Origin: Sordaria brevicollis
Lineage: Eukaryota > Ascomycota > Sordariomycetes > Sordariales > Sordariaceae
DNA: 64,000 nt
Assembly: GCA_033439795.1 (NCBI GenBank)
Contig: JAUTDP010000010.1
Span: 868,001 to 932,000 of the forward strand
Direction: 5' to 3'
Within the stretch, counting starts at the first letter, position 1. Each line of letters begins with the position of its first letter. Positions 48,969-62,138 of this stretch are shown piece by piece. The position numbers and the translations under genes were made by a program. The notes under the pieces were generated by a model that was given only the letters and a program-made list of their open reading frames with translations, was not told the DNA's origin and did no database searches.

Positions 48969-49780
48969 CTATAACTGATCCAACAGCCTCCTTCTCCTCC
49001 TATCAATAAGCTCCTGCTGCACCTCCTCCAATGTTGGTAGCTCCCACCCTTGTCCATCACCCGTATCACCAGGCAACGGTTCCCACCCCGGAGGCGGCTC
49101 CAACCCGGCCGCCGCCTTCGCCAAGTTCTCATACGCCTGCCTCTCCCTCGCCGCCTCATACCCCAACAGCTTCTCATCCTCCTCATCCGGCGCATATCCA
49201 TAATACGCCGCATCCACCTGTTTCCTCAAATCATCTCTCGTCTCCAGCGGCTTCTCATTCTCCTCCTGCTTCGCCCTCGCCGCCGCCTCGAACAACTCCT
49301 TCACCCCGGGAAGTTCCCTCGCCCTTCCAAAATACTTGTACCCCCTTCCCCCGCCCGGAATTTCTCTTCCAGCCTCGTCATACACTTTCCCGCCCTTTCG
49401 CATGTAGTTCGGCCCTCCTAGGTTGCGGATCTGCACCTCCCACATGTGCTTCTCGCGCATGAGCTTGTTGATCTCGTCGTTCAGATCGCGGATCTGGTAG
49501 TCGGAAAGGGCCGGGTCTTGGATGCGCGAGACTTTGCGGGAGATTTCCTTCAGGACTTGCCCTCGCCATTTTTCGCACGCGGGGATGCTGTCTTGTTCCG
49601 TGATTTGGCGGGGACGGCGCGTGCGGCCGGCGTCGATAATGCCGAGGTCGGCTGCTTGCGCTTCGCGGAAGCGGAAGAGCATGGATTGGGCTTTTTCGGA
49701 GTTACGCGCCTGGGGGAGATCATTGTTAGTATGGAGGGCTGGTCAGATTGGAAATTGAAGGTTGGGTGAGGACGTACCAT
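48969..49780 (-). CDS. isy-1: Pre-mRNA-splicing factor ISY1
   Basis: Component of the NineTeen complex-associated spliceosome that acts at the catalytic steps of splicing in the nucleus. Exon 1 is only the ATG (49778-49780). A 68-nt intron (GTACGT...CCAG, branch CTAAC) follows, then exon 2 (48969-49709); together they give 247 residues starting MARNSEKAQSMLFRFREAQA. The N-terminal Isy1 block is complete (RPRQITEQDSIPACEKWR, then LKEISRKVSRIQDPALSDYQ, INKLMREKHMWEVQIRNLGG). A Gly-rich turn (REIPGGGRGYKYFGRARELP) and an acidic, Glu-rich C-terminus ending RRRRRLLDQL follow. The start is chosen because MARN.EKAQSMLFRF is the family N-terminus; an internal Met in exon 2 would lose it. The gene sits about 270 bp from the next transposon end. 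Confidence 0.95.
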
Positions 49781-50048
49781 TTTGGGTGGTGGTTCTGGGT
49801 TGGGCTGGGGAAATTAGGTGTAGAATGATAATGCAATTGAGAAACCTAGGCTTGCTCTGGGACGAAGCAAGTAAGGTCGGCTGGAATTGAAGGCGCAGTG
49901 GTAGGTTTGACTATGGGCCAGCCGCGAAATGCACGTGTCGTGGGAAATTCGAAGATGATGTATTGGTACAAGTTTGGAAGGCTGCGAGGCTGCGATGCCT
50001 CGTTTGTCTTGGTGGTGTGGCGTTTCCGCGATTGTGGCCCAAGCTCCA

Positions 50049-50104
50049 CTGTGTGTTGAAAACGAGGTATCAGTCCCCACTTTGCACGGGCACCCCCCTT
50101 TACA
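50049..50104. repeat. Terminal inverted repeat of DNA transposon 2, left (56 bp)
   Basis: Begins CTGTGTGTTGAAAACGAGG and ends CCCCCCTTTACA. It pairs with the reverse complement of 63348-63403 with only two differences, both transitions. Composition is normal, in contrast to the DNA inside. Confidence 0.9.
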
Positions 50105-50714
50105 CAACACCACATCAAAACAGACATTGTAAATCGTAAAAGTTGAATATCTCCGCGGTTTTACTGCCAAATCTACTAATTTTAATCGGATTTTAAAGCT
50201 TTCGCGATGTATAATCGGTATAATTATAAGAATACGCAATAATAAGAGGCAGCGCCAAAATATCTATATAATATTAACGGCTAGCGAACATCTATATTAA
50301 ATCGTACAATCTATTAATATAAGCGAGCGCCAAATTTAGAAGTTAAAGCGAAATTTCAATACTATTAATAAATTATACCTTCAAAATAATTTGAAATATA
50401 ACGCTATAATATTAACGCTAATAATTATAGAAGTAAGTCATTTATAATTAGAGATTTTAAATACCCTATTATAATATTTAATTATTAGTTATATAAAAAA
50501 TTTTCGAATTCCTTCGTTATAAATTCGATTTATACCTCGATAAAATATAATATTATTTAACTACTAAAATAAATATATATATATTAACGAGCGCTATATT
50601 AAAGTAATTAAAAGTTTCCGAATAGATTAATAAAAGGATAACGCATAAAGCTTCCTAACGTAATGAATTATTATAGTTAAATTAATTGAGGAAGGTTTCT
50701 ATATTTTTAATAAA

Positions 50715-51312
50715 AATATTCGTATTTTATAACGAATTTGGCGTTAATAAGAGGGATAGTATTTATTATATTAAATAAGCGTTAAAAGGTATAATATTAA
50801 TTATAGAAAGTATATTAACTAAAGGGAAACGATTCTATTTATTATTAATAATAATTATTAATAGCTTTATCGATATATTATATTATAAAGGAATAATAAA
50901 TACGACCGGTTTTATTACTTAATTAGAAGAGGAAGTACTACCTAAGATAAATCTATTCCTCAATCGTTATAATATATTAATAATAAATAATATCTTATAA
51001 TATAAGGACCCCTTTATCAAAACCGTATATAATAATAAAAATATATTATTATAATTTTTACCGCTATATTCTCTAAATTTCAACCCTATCGAAGTATATT
51101 TTAATAACGTAAAAGCCTATATACAACGGTAATACTAATACGCTAATAATAATATATTAAGTAATAAAGAATTTAAAGGTTTCTTAGAAAAGGTTGCGTA
51201 GGAAGTAGGGTAGCGGATTAATACTATACGCAAATACTACCGCCAAGTAAATATACCCTTCCGTAACAACGTCGATAATAATAAAAACTACGTTACGTTA
51301 TATAGAAATTAA
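50715..51312 (+). pseudogene. DD34E (DDE_3/Tc1-like) transposase relic
   Basis: One plus-strand frame reads YNEFGVNKRDS (first catalytic region, Asp probably changed to Asn), ESILTKGKRFYLLL, LEEEVLPKINLFLNRYNILI and then an Asn-Asn where the family has Asp-Asn. It continues KDPFIKTVYNNKNILL, a FLPLYSLNFNPIE box (51061-51094) and VYFNNVKAYIQR. Spacing from the second Asp position to the Glu of NPIE is 34 residues. Internal TAA/TAG sites are where Gln or Trp is expected, as RIP makes. The N-terminal DNA-binding part probably lies at 50200-50700 but is too degraded to name. Confidence 0.8.
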
Positions 51313-51329
51313 TTATACGAATTAATAAC

Positions 51330-53554
51330 GATGGGAATAATCGTATAAAGATGTTATTTTATATAGTAAATATATTATTTTAAATATATTCGAAGTCGAC
51401 TATTATCGAATTACGAAAAAAAATCCCGTAAGGTATAAAATGTACCAAATATATTAAAAATACTAAATCTACTATTAAAAGTATAAAAATATTATTATTT
51501 ATAATAATAAATCGAAATATAGAATCCCCCTTTTATATAAAAAAAATCCCTTATAACTCGTTATCTTCCTTTTTATTAACTTTAATCGTAATTTTATTTT
51601 CATTATAATCGGTACGCGGACTATTATTTAAATTAATTTCTTTATCGTCGTTAATAAAATTAATATAAATAGTATCGTTGTTATTTTCTTATTGTTAATC
51701 GAAGTTCTAATCGATAGGGGGTAGGCCGTAATAATTATAAACGTTTTATTAAAGCAAATCTTAGGGGATAAACGAATTTAGTAAATACGATAATTAATAA
51801 AATATAATTATAAAAAAATAATAAACGGATAGGATTTACCCTATAATAAGAATTTAAAATCTATAATTTAAAGTATTAAAGTAACTTCGTATTATAATAG
51901 TAAGGGAATTAATACCGCCCGCGGTAGTAGTCATAATAATAATAATAATAACGACGACCACTATATATAATCCTTTTCGAAATAAAAAAATTCTTTAATC
52001 CCCTTCTTAATTACTATATAAATACCTTTATTAACCCTATAAATAAAATATTATTATTTAAAAAAGTCGCGCATATAATAGAAGGAGAATTAGCCGGATA
52101 TAAAAGATTTTTAAATACTAAATAACGTATTACGTAAACTTTAATTTTCGTTAGTTCTAAGCGCGTATTAAAATATTAATTACTTTATAAAATCGGTAAT
52201 AAAGGATTCTAATAATTTATTTAACGGTAATAAAGGAAGAAAAGAAAAGGGTAAAGGGTCGTTATTACCAATTCGATTACTACTAACGCGGGAATTAATC
52301 GCAATCGCGGTCGTAATAAATAAAATAAGTAGGGTAAATTTAATTACTATACCTATATTACCTACATTTATATTACCAACGTTAATAAAAGTTATAAAAG
52401 CCGCAATTAATATTATATTATTATTATTATTATTACTTTAATAACCGTTTTAAAGAGAAATATTAAAAATTTAGGGTATAAATATATATCCCACCCTACC
52501 GCTACCGCGCTTCGACCCCGATACGCTATATAGTAAAAACTATTAAAATAATTATAAATTTAATTATTAAATTATTTATATACCGGAGGAAGAGGATTCG
52601 TATTTAGAATTAAATTAACGTCCTATAATAAAAATTAGAGGTTGGTTTATAATAGTACGGTTTTAAATAATAATATATACTTAATCGATAAAATCTTTTA
52701 ATATTAATAAATAATAGTATTTAAAATTAAGAAAAAGAAAATATTAATAATATTTATTATTTTTATAATAATTTTTATATTCGCAACCCTTTTTATATTC
52801 TTATACTTTACCTAAATCCTTATATATTAGAGTAACCTATTCTTTACTTTAGCGCACCTCCTTACAATCGTATACGTAGCGCGCTATAAATTCCTTTATT
52901 ATTAAATTAATCGTAATCTTCTTTTTATTCGATTTAATAAATTATTTAAAAATATTAATAAATATAGCCGACTATTTGGAAATATTAATAAGAATACTAA
53001 AACCGGCGAAAGTAAGCGTAGCGGGTATAGAGAATTAGTATAAAGAGGAGGGTTAACGGAATTAAAACTATAATTATAATTACGCGAACTTTTTAATAAA
53101 AGAAGTAATTCTAAAAAATATTAATATATTTATAATAAATATAATACTTTACCGTTATTAAAATCCCCTAATTATACGAAGGTAAATAATAATTATAATA
53201 AAATACTATTTAATAGGCTCTTTAAATAGGCTACGTAATACTCTAATAGTATTATAAAACCTAAATAATATAATTAAATTATCCTTCTTAAATAAAATAT
53301 ATAGTTAAAATAGCGTTATACTTTTTTTATTCTTAATTATCTTTAATATATTAACCGACTAATCTACGTATTATATAAAAATAGTAGGATCTATACCTAA
53401 AAATTCGTATTCGTTACGGGTAATATTTATAATATTATTTTCAACCTCTCGTATTCGATTTAATAAAGTAAGGCTAAGGGTACTAAAATTATTATCGGTA
53501 TTAATAATATTATCGGGATCTCTTTCGACGGGGACCCGGTCGTTTAAAACGAAA
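51330..53554. other. RIP-mutated arm of DNA transposon 2, content unknown
   Basis: Very AT-rich with stops in all frames. Some segments, for example 52180-52450, keep a frame with Gln/Tyr/Arg-rich translation, but I recognise no family. It may be a second gene of the transposon or an older nested insertion. Confidence 0.4.
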
Positions 53555-53559
53555 GTAAA
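53555..53559. repeat. Target-site duplication of Gypsy 2, left copy (GTAAA)
   Basis: GTAAA directly precedes the left LTR. The same five bases follow the right LTR at 62462-62466. Confidence 0.9.
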
Positions 53560-53882
53560 TGATAGGGTAACTTGGGTGCTTCAAATACTAAACGTGTAAA
53601 AACAATAGTAGTATTAAAGCAGTAAGAAAAGAAGATTATGTAAGAAGGAGAAGGCGAACCGAAGGCTGCCCCTCTATAGGAATCCTTTATGGAAATCCTA
53701 GAGTAGGTCCAACGCGGCGTGTACCTATTATAGAACGCGCGCTAATCGCAACGCGGCTACAATTACTAAGTAACTGCTACCGAACCGGTCGGATATAGTA
53801 CCCGTATGCTTATGCCCCTATTCAATTTAATTAATTTAAATAATATTATATATAATACTAATAAATAAAGTATCCTATATTA
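53560..53882 (-). repeat. Gypsy 2 LTR (3' LTR of the minus-strand element)
   Basis: Direct repeat of 62139-62461, both 323 bp. Plus-strand ends read TGATAGGG...TATTA; read on the element's own strand the LTR ends ...CCCTATCA. A GC-rich core of about 150 bp (AACGCGG, GAACGCGCGC) survives in both copies. This copy has more G-to-A and C-to-T changes than its partner. Confidence 0.95.
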
Positions 53883-54749
53883 AATCCCGGCGCCCGGAAG
53901 AAGAAACTATTATCTTTAATAGGAAATTTAAATAACTTTATTACTTCCGGCGGGGGGAATAACGACGACCTTTTCCTTAATCCTCTTTATCTTTTTTATT
54001 TATAAAATATATTCGCCAAGAATTAATAATATATATTTTGCGGATAAATTCTTTGCATTTATCCGGGCGATATTTCTAATAATTTTTAATTAATTCCTTT
54101 ATATTTAATATTCCTTCGGTATCTTTCTAATTATTATATTCGTAGCCGTAGCCTTTCTATTTAATATAGTATTAGAATTCTCTATTTACTTATTTATATA
54201 ATACGACTTTATTAAATTCGTAATATTTACTAAATTTTTCGGCCTCTAAATTATTTTAAAAGTCTTTTATTAGACTAAAGGGCGGGAGGGTTCGATTAAA
54301 AAGGTCGTTACCTTTCGGGGTCAATATAAAATAGGCGATAGAAATAATTAGGTAGATTTTTATTAATAGAGGTAATTCGAATTTATATATAAAATAACCG
54401 ACCTTTTAAATTATTTTAAAAGGACCCGATTATTATTAGGAAATTTTACGAAAAGGCCGATTAAGAAGGTGGTAATTATAATTTAATTTAAAAAATATTT
54501 TATCGCTTACTTATATTTAGATTTATCGATAATAAGCGTTATAGTATTTCTTTATATTAATTATAATGAAATTTATAATTAATTAAGCATTTTATTAAAT
54601 ATAATCGTAAATAGTAACGTTATTTTAAAGAGAGTATAATTATTAAGTATTATTTATAATTATATTTATTAAGTTAATTAGGTTATAATTAAAGAGGTAT
54701 TCGTAAGGGGACGCTTTAATACTATTAATAAAAGCGTTATTGAAGTTTC

Positions 54750-56660
54750 ATTATAAAGATAGAATAATAATTAGTTAATTATAGCTTAATTTATAAGTAA
54801 AAATATAGAAATAGATAATTATTTTTACCGTTTAATTTTTGCGTTTAATAACGCTATTACCCGAAGCGTAGTAAATAATAATTATAAGTAATTTAATATT
54901 TATAACCTTTTATATACTTTTTTAATAATTAGAAGTAAATTTTCGGTTACGGTCCGATATAATCCCGATTGGAAAACCCTAATCGGCGAATAATATAGTA
55001 CGAATTATAATAATACCCTATTCTTCAATAATATATATAGTATATCCCGGAATAAAGAGGGTACGCTTTAAAGTCTTATTTATAATAAATATTAAAAAAT
55101 TATAAATTATATAATTAAATATTTATTATAATATATTTTAAACAGAGACTTTCGGTAGGCCGATTATAAAATTAAAGGAAATAATGCGTATAGGTAATTA
55201 TTTTTTAACGCGGATTAATTAATAATCGTTTATAAGCGAATTTCGGTCGGTTTAATTAAATTAATAGGTTAGGTAGTATTTAATATATTATTTAATTTAA
55301 TAAGTTTTATTTAAGAAGAATATTCTTCGTAAATTATAAAATATACGGTTATAACCGAAATAATATTTTTTATTATATACTATATATAATATATTTTTCA
55401 TAAATTAATATAGGATATAAAATACTTTGGTTCCGTTTATTTATATATTATAAATAAGATTATTACGTATAAAGAAAGGATAATCGGATTTAGAAAATAC
55501 TTTACCGTTTTCGGTAACCTATTTATTATTTTTTAAGTATTCGAAAATATTCGTAAATTTCTTATCCTTCTTATAAATTACGTAGTAATTATCCCTAATT
55601 TCGTTAGCTATTTATACCTTTAAAAATACGTATTATATATTATTAAAGACGGTAACCTTATTAAGGTTAAAATTATTAAAAATATTCTATTTAATTTAGA
55701 GCCTACTTAGGGCGTTAGGAACGAAGTTTAATTTACCGGGGATATAATAAATTTTTAGCTTATATTATAATAAATAAATAAACGCGTTAATTAAACGTTT
55801 ATTTACCCGGTTAATTAATAAAGTACGAAGCGAAATTTATTTTATAATACCTTTAATAATTAAATAATCAGTAAATATAATAACCGGGTACTTATAAACG
55901 TATAGAAGGGTACGGAACTTTCTAATTATTTAAATTAAATAGGTAATTTCTAATTCGGAAGGGCCGTACTTTATTTCGGCTTTAATTAAAACCTTATTTA
56001 AAAATATAATAAGTATAACCTAATTTGCCGGTATAGGAACGCCTTCGATTTATTTAAAATTAGGCTAGAAATAAAATAATATACCTTTAAAGCCGCGTTC
56101 GAAGGATTTATTAATTTAGAAAAATATTAATTAGGAGGGATTTAAATAATAGAGAATTATAGGATTTTTATAGATAGCGTTTTAAATAATTTTAAAAAAT
56201 TCAATTTTTACGGGGGTAAATTCGAAATAGGTTTTAACGTAGTAAACGGTACGTTTAATAAATTTACCGTTTTTTATTTTACTTTATTCCTTACTAATTA
56301 TTAAGAAGGATACTTTACGGTTTTATAATAGTTCGATTAATTAGGTATAATACGCGATTAAATAGTATAGAAAATTAGAATTATTAATATATTATTTTAA
56401 AGCCTTTAAATTAGAAAGGAAAGTTAAATTTTTAAATACTTTAATACAATCTTTTATAATAAATATACCGAATTTATTAACGTAGAACCCTAAGAATTTA
56501 ATATTAGGGTAATTTACGTACGATTTTTTAGGCGAAAGGATAATATTTTTCGAAATAAATAAGGAGAAAATCGTATTAAAATATTATAAATAATTATTAA
56601 TAGTATTATTAATAATAATTATATCGTCGATATAAACCCGATAATAGTTTTTATAATTTT
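54750..56660 (-). pseudogene. Gypsy 2 pol relic (reverse transcriptase and integrase)
   Basis: Minus-strand translation at 56650-56560 gives NYYRVYIDDIIIINNTINNY, the YxDD active site of reverse transcriptase. It is followed by PKKSYVNYPNIKFLGFYVNK and a LKALKQYINNSNFL thumb segment near 56.4 kb. At 54961-54830 the integrase reads ISDRNRKFTSNY, then YYASGNSVIKRKN-stop-TVK. This is the second Asp (SDR) and the region where the family has the catalytic Glu in a TERKNQT-like context; Glu has become Lys by a TG-to-TA change. RNase H should lie between but is not clearly readable. Confidence 0.85.
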
Positions 56661-59600
56661 TTAATAATATATTTATAAACCTTTAAATGTAAATTAGAAT
56701 ATTCTTAAAGCCTATTTGCGTAATAGTTGGTTATTTTAATCCCCGATAAATTATTAGCGTAAAACGGTCCTAGTACTTTTATTATACCCTAAATTAATAG
56801 AAGAAGGCGATAATATCGATTATTATAATAATAATTTTGCCTTTTATAAATATAATAATCTCTCTTTAGAGTAGAAGAGGGTAATTATCCGGAATTATTA
56901 AATTATTAAAAATCCGAAGGTTAATAATCGGTCGGCCCTTTAATCCTATTCGAATTTTTCGTTAAATTATAAAAATTAAATAGGCGAATAGCGTAGCGTA
57001 TTTAATTTAATTTATTTTACTTTATTTATAGAGAGTATTAAAAATTTCGTTTATAATTATTTAATCCTTTTTATTTAATAAATAAAAGCGTACAGCTACT
57101 TTATAATTTTGTTAATTATTAATTAAAGGAACCTTTATTATATTTTCTTTGGGTATATTTATTAATCCACCCTCCTTTTATAAATTAAAGAATTTATTAA
57201 TAAGTTTTTCGAGGGCCGCGGCGATTCTTTTATTATTAACGTAAATATAAACTCCCTCCTTCGTAATAATTTCGGGAGCTTTTTTATTTATATAAATATT
57301 TAATATAGATTATTATTTAAAAGTTTTTAATTAAGCGTCGGGTACGGGGGCTTTTATTTTACTACCTTTAATAACGATTATAAATTTTATATTAAGGATT
57401 AAATTAAATTCGACGTTAATAGGGATAGTATAGTTATTAGTAATAGTTTCGATTATTTTGGATATTAATAGAGTTGGGTTATTTTCTATAATATTAAAGA
57501 TTTCTACGGCGATTATAATTTTGTAAATATCGATTTATAAAGTAGAAAAGTATTTATCCGCCTTATTTTCGGAAATTGTATTAATACGGTATTTATATTA
57601 AAGAGTAAGCGGGCTAGTCGAAGAGTTTTATACGAGTACGATACGTAGAGTATATGTATCGACGACCGTATTAACGATAATTTTATAATTTAAAGTAAAT
57701 AAAAAATTTCTATTTTTTAGGAATAATTTATAGAAGATAGGAATTATATATTTTTTATTTAATCGAAGAATAATTTTCTTCGATAGGACTACTTTCTTAA
57801 TATAGGATTTAGAATCTTTTAATACCTTAAAGGTAGTATTGAAATTATTTTAAGGAAGTAATACTTCGGCGGCCCAGTAATCGATGTAAATTTAATATAA
57901 GTAGAGAAATAAATTAGCGAATAAAAGATTTGGTTCGAGTTTATTTATTATTTATTTGGCGGCGATGGTTTTTAATAACGTTAAATTTCCTTTACGGTTT
58001 TTTCTTAGGAAATAGAAGGTAAATATTATTTATTTTATAAATTTAATAATTTTACCTCCTATTTTTTTAATTTTAATTAAATAATCGGTTAATATAGAGT
58101 ATTTTATTATTTATAGGAACGTACGATCGATAATAGTCTTACCGGCTTTTAAATTAATATAGATTTTTATATTTAGAGAAGCGGGGGTAATTTTAATAAA
58201 GATTCGTAAATAGGTAAAGCCGGATAGAAATCCTTTATTTAATTTCTCCTTTTCGTATAATTAAGTTTATTTAATTAGGAGAATATTAATATAATAAATT
58301 ATATTAAATTTATTAAAGGACGGTCTTTAATAAATATTGAAATATATAAATAATAAATTATAGGACGGGAAAATTTCTTTATATTTATTATATTTATATT
58401 AATAAAAATTTAAGGGCGATATTATTTCGATAGCGGGCCGTTTAATATATTTATAACCTTTTACGTATTAATATTTAATAATTACTAAATTAAATTCCTT
58501 TAAATATTTGGAATAAATTAATTCGTTATTATATATATAATAAGCGTTAATTTCTAAATTATTACTATTATTAATATCCGAATCGTTAATATAATTAGCG
58601 ACGTCGGTATTCGAGCTATCCTTTTTATTTATATCTAAATTTGAAGTAACGTAATAAGCGCGCTCCTTATCTTCTTTATTTTTATTATAATTATTATTCC
58701 GTTAGGAATTTCGGTTTTTATTATTATTATAATTATAATCGTTATCGCGATTACTAATACGATTATTAATACGATTATTTCCGCGATCGTTAATACGATT
58801 AGAATTATAATTATTAGTATAATTAGTGCTAGAATTACTAATACGGCTATTACGAATAAAGGGTGCGGTATTATTAATTAATAATTTATTAAAGGACGAG
58901 TTAAATTTAATGTATAAATATTTATTTCGGGCGTATAATACGAGTATTTTATAAGTATTTTCGAAGGTTGCGAAATAATAGTATATTTTTCCTTTAATTG
59001 AGGGCGCGGGGATAATAATTTTAATATTAAGGTTTATTATTAATTAAATTTAAATTATAATTCTATATTAATTATTACTATATTTAGAAAGGATATTTAT
59101 AGCGCGTATTTAATAAATTTTCTTTATAACGAATAATATTAGGGCGTTATTATTTTTAGTAATATATTTTAGAAGTAAGCGTCCTTCGTTAAATTTATAA
59201 ATAATTGTAGCGGAATTAGGGTAGAATTATTTAATTAAAGCGGATATAAATTTATAAATATTATTATAGAATTTTATACGTTCTTTAGGGGTAATTTAAT
59301 TATACTACTATAATTTTACGGCCTTTTAAAAAAAAGAAAGTTAAAGACGGGTGAATTATTTAGCGTAGGTATTATAAGTTTTTTTATTTTCGAGGAAGGT
59401 TAAAACGGCGTTATAGAATATAATTAGGTTGGTATAGATAATATCTTTTTTATTATTAATTATATTTATATTATTAGGGTTTGGGTAAAAAGGGTTAAAG
59501 ATACCGATATTGTTTTTTTTAATTTTATTTAATTTAACGTCGGAATTAGAATTGGAATTAAAGTCCGAGGAATTATTATATTTAGTAATTCTCTTAAACT

Positions 59601-59737
59601 TATATTTAAATTTGGTTTTGGGGAATTTATAATAGACGGTATAATTAAATTAATCCTCCGAATTAGAATTTAATAAATTAGAAGAATTATATTTATAATT
59701 TTTAGAGCGATAATAATATATTTTATATAAAATATAA

Positions 59738-59975
59738 TATTTTTTATAATTAAATTCGTTATCGGATTTTTTATATTTTTTTCGGGAAGTAATTTAAATT
59801 TTACGATATTTTTTATAATCGAATTCGCTATCGGATTTATTATACTTCTTACGTAAATTAATTTAATTCTTATAATATTTTTTATAATCGGGTTTATTAC
59901 CGGATTTATTATACTTTTTGCGTAAATTAGTTCGATTTTTATAATATTTTTTATAATTGGGTTTATTACCGGATT
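59738..59975 (-). repeat. 69-bp tandem repeat, about 3.4 copies, in the Gypsy 2 gag region
   Basis: The segment around TTTTTTATAAT recurs at exact 69-bp spacing, ending at 59750, 59819, 59888 and 59957. Copies share ATTACCGGATTTATTATAC-like sequence and differ mostly by transitions. Sixty-nine is 23 codons, so the array probably encoded a 23-residue protein repeat on the minus strand, in Gag or a Gag-like protein (inference). Confidence 0.85.
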
Positions 59976-62138
59976 CGGTAATTTATTTATTTTTATTACA
60001 AATATTAATTTAATATATAATATTTTAATCCTTTTTATTAGATTCGACGAAAATATATTTTAAATTAAAGTGAATATTAATATAATATTTAAGTTTATTA
60101 ATTTTAAGAGCGGCTAGTATTTCGGGTTTATAATATTTAAGTTAATTGGTAGATTTATTGGACGATTTATTAGAAAATTTATTATTGGAATTATCCTTTA
60201 TAAATTCTTTATTTTTGTAAATATTTATACGATATTTATAACGCTTATCGGGGTTATTATTAGAAGAAGAATTATAAATATTATTATTATTACCGTTATT
60301 ATTAAACGTAATAATAATACTACGTAATTTATTAGGTAGGGCGCTTTTAAAGTTATTTATATTTTGGATTACTTTATCGGTTATAAAAAGCGTAGAGCGA
60401 AATTGTTTAAGGAATTTATGTATCTCCGTTAAGTGTTTTTAATAGATTTTTGTATTATTAATAATAATTTTAACGAATATATCCTCTCTTTAAATAAATT
60501 TATCTTTATATTTATTAAATTTAGCTTTATAGTCCTTAATTATTATAAAGAAGTCGAAGATTACCTACTCTTCGTTATTTATAAGTTTAATATCGAATTA
60601 TCTAAAATTAATTTTATTATAAGGGCCGCTAATAATAATATCGTTATGAATATAAGGAAGCGGAATATTAAATTACTCGGTACGAGGTTTAATTTTAATA
60701 TAATTAAACGGGCCGGAGGAGCCGTTATCGAAATTTATAAGGCTAAATAAATAGCCGGAAGAAGATTAGTCGCAAATAATAATTTTAGCGGATATATTAT
60801 TTAAAGAATAAAAGAAATTATTAAGTATAGGTTTGTTATATTTATAAGAGGCTTTATTTATACGCGGGGCTAAATAAAATATAATTTCTTCGTAATTTTT
60901 GGATATAGTACCGCGAATTTTATTAAATTTAACGTAAATTCTTTAAAATTCTTTATTAATTTCGATAAATATTTTAATATTCTTATTATCGTATTCTTTA
61001 TCCTCTTTATTTTTCTTAACGAAATAATCGTTTATATATTTATTAATAATAATAATATTATATTTAATAATTTTACCCTACTTACGTATATCGGCTTCGA
61101 TTTTATTAATATAAGATTAAATTTTTTTATATATAATATACTTTAGGATTTAATTATCGTTATTATTTTCGTTATTATAATTAAGAATAATTGAATTACG
61201 GGTATCGCGAACCGGGGAATACTTCGAAAGTAATATTTTAATAATTAAAGAATTGGGTAGTTTAAACGGTTAAAATAGAGGGAGGTCGTTTATTTAACCG
61301 ATTAAAGTCGAAGATATTTAAAATATAATAGGAGGGACAATAAATAATATAATAAAGGATTAGGAGGCAAGGCGGGCCGAATATTAAAATAGGCTATATA
61401 ATAAGGAGAAAGTATTAACTACGGTAGAGAAAAGGTTACTTATAAAATTACTATCGTTTTAATTTCCTTCGTTAATATTACGTTCAATTATATTTATAAT
61501 TAAGGGAGTGGATATTTTGCGTAGAAATTTGCGTAAAGCTATCTACGATTAAAGGGGGTCTTTATTAAATATAATAAAACTTTCCGTTAATACGAATTAT
61601 TTTCGATTAAATTTACGAAAAAGGGTAAAATATAATAGGAAAATAAGGGAATAATTATAAATTAAAATATTAAATTCACTACGTATTTATTTTTTAATTA
61701 TTAACCGAAATATTTTCGAAGGAATTAATTGGGCTATTTTATAACGAATTAGGTCGTATTACCCTTCGCATCGAAAGATTTCGTAAAAATTATTCGGATC
61801 GGGGTAATAAAATGCTAAAGTATTATTATTAATATAAACCGACGCGAATATAATAATATAGAAGAAGCGTAAATTAAAAGAGGAATTTTTAATATTTATT
61901 TTACGATTAATAATTTACGAATTCGAAATGAGCGGTTTTTATTATATTATTTTGCAACGCGTAGAGTAGGTGAGTATTTGGGAAGTAAGGATCGTAATCG
62001 CGGGGTCGATATTTTACGATATAGGGTTTGAACGATCGCCGTAAATTTAAAAGAATTTACTAAAGATTAATCGCGATTTAATAAAAGATGCGATTAAAAA
62101 ATAGTATAATTATTGCCGTTATAATTGCAATTACTATA

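Noticed and set aside
60433..60750. A 105-codon plus-strand open frame in Gypsy 2
   Set aside because: It does not begin with ATG, lies antisense to the gag region and has the biased composition of RIP-mutated DNA.
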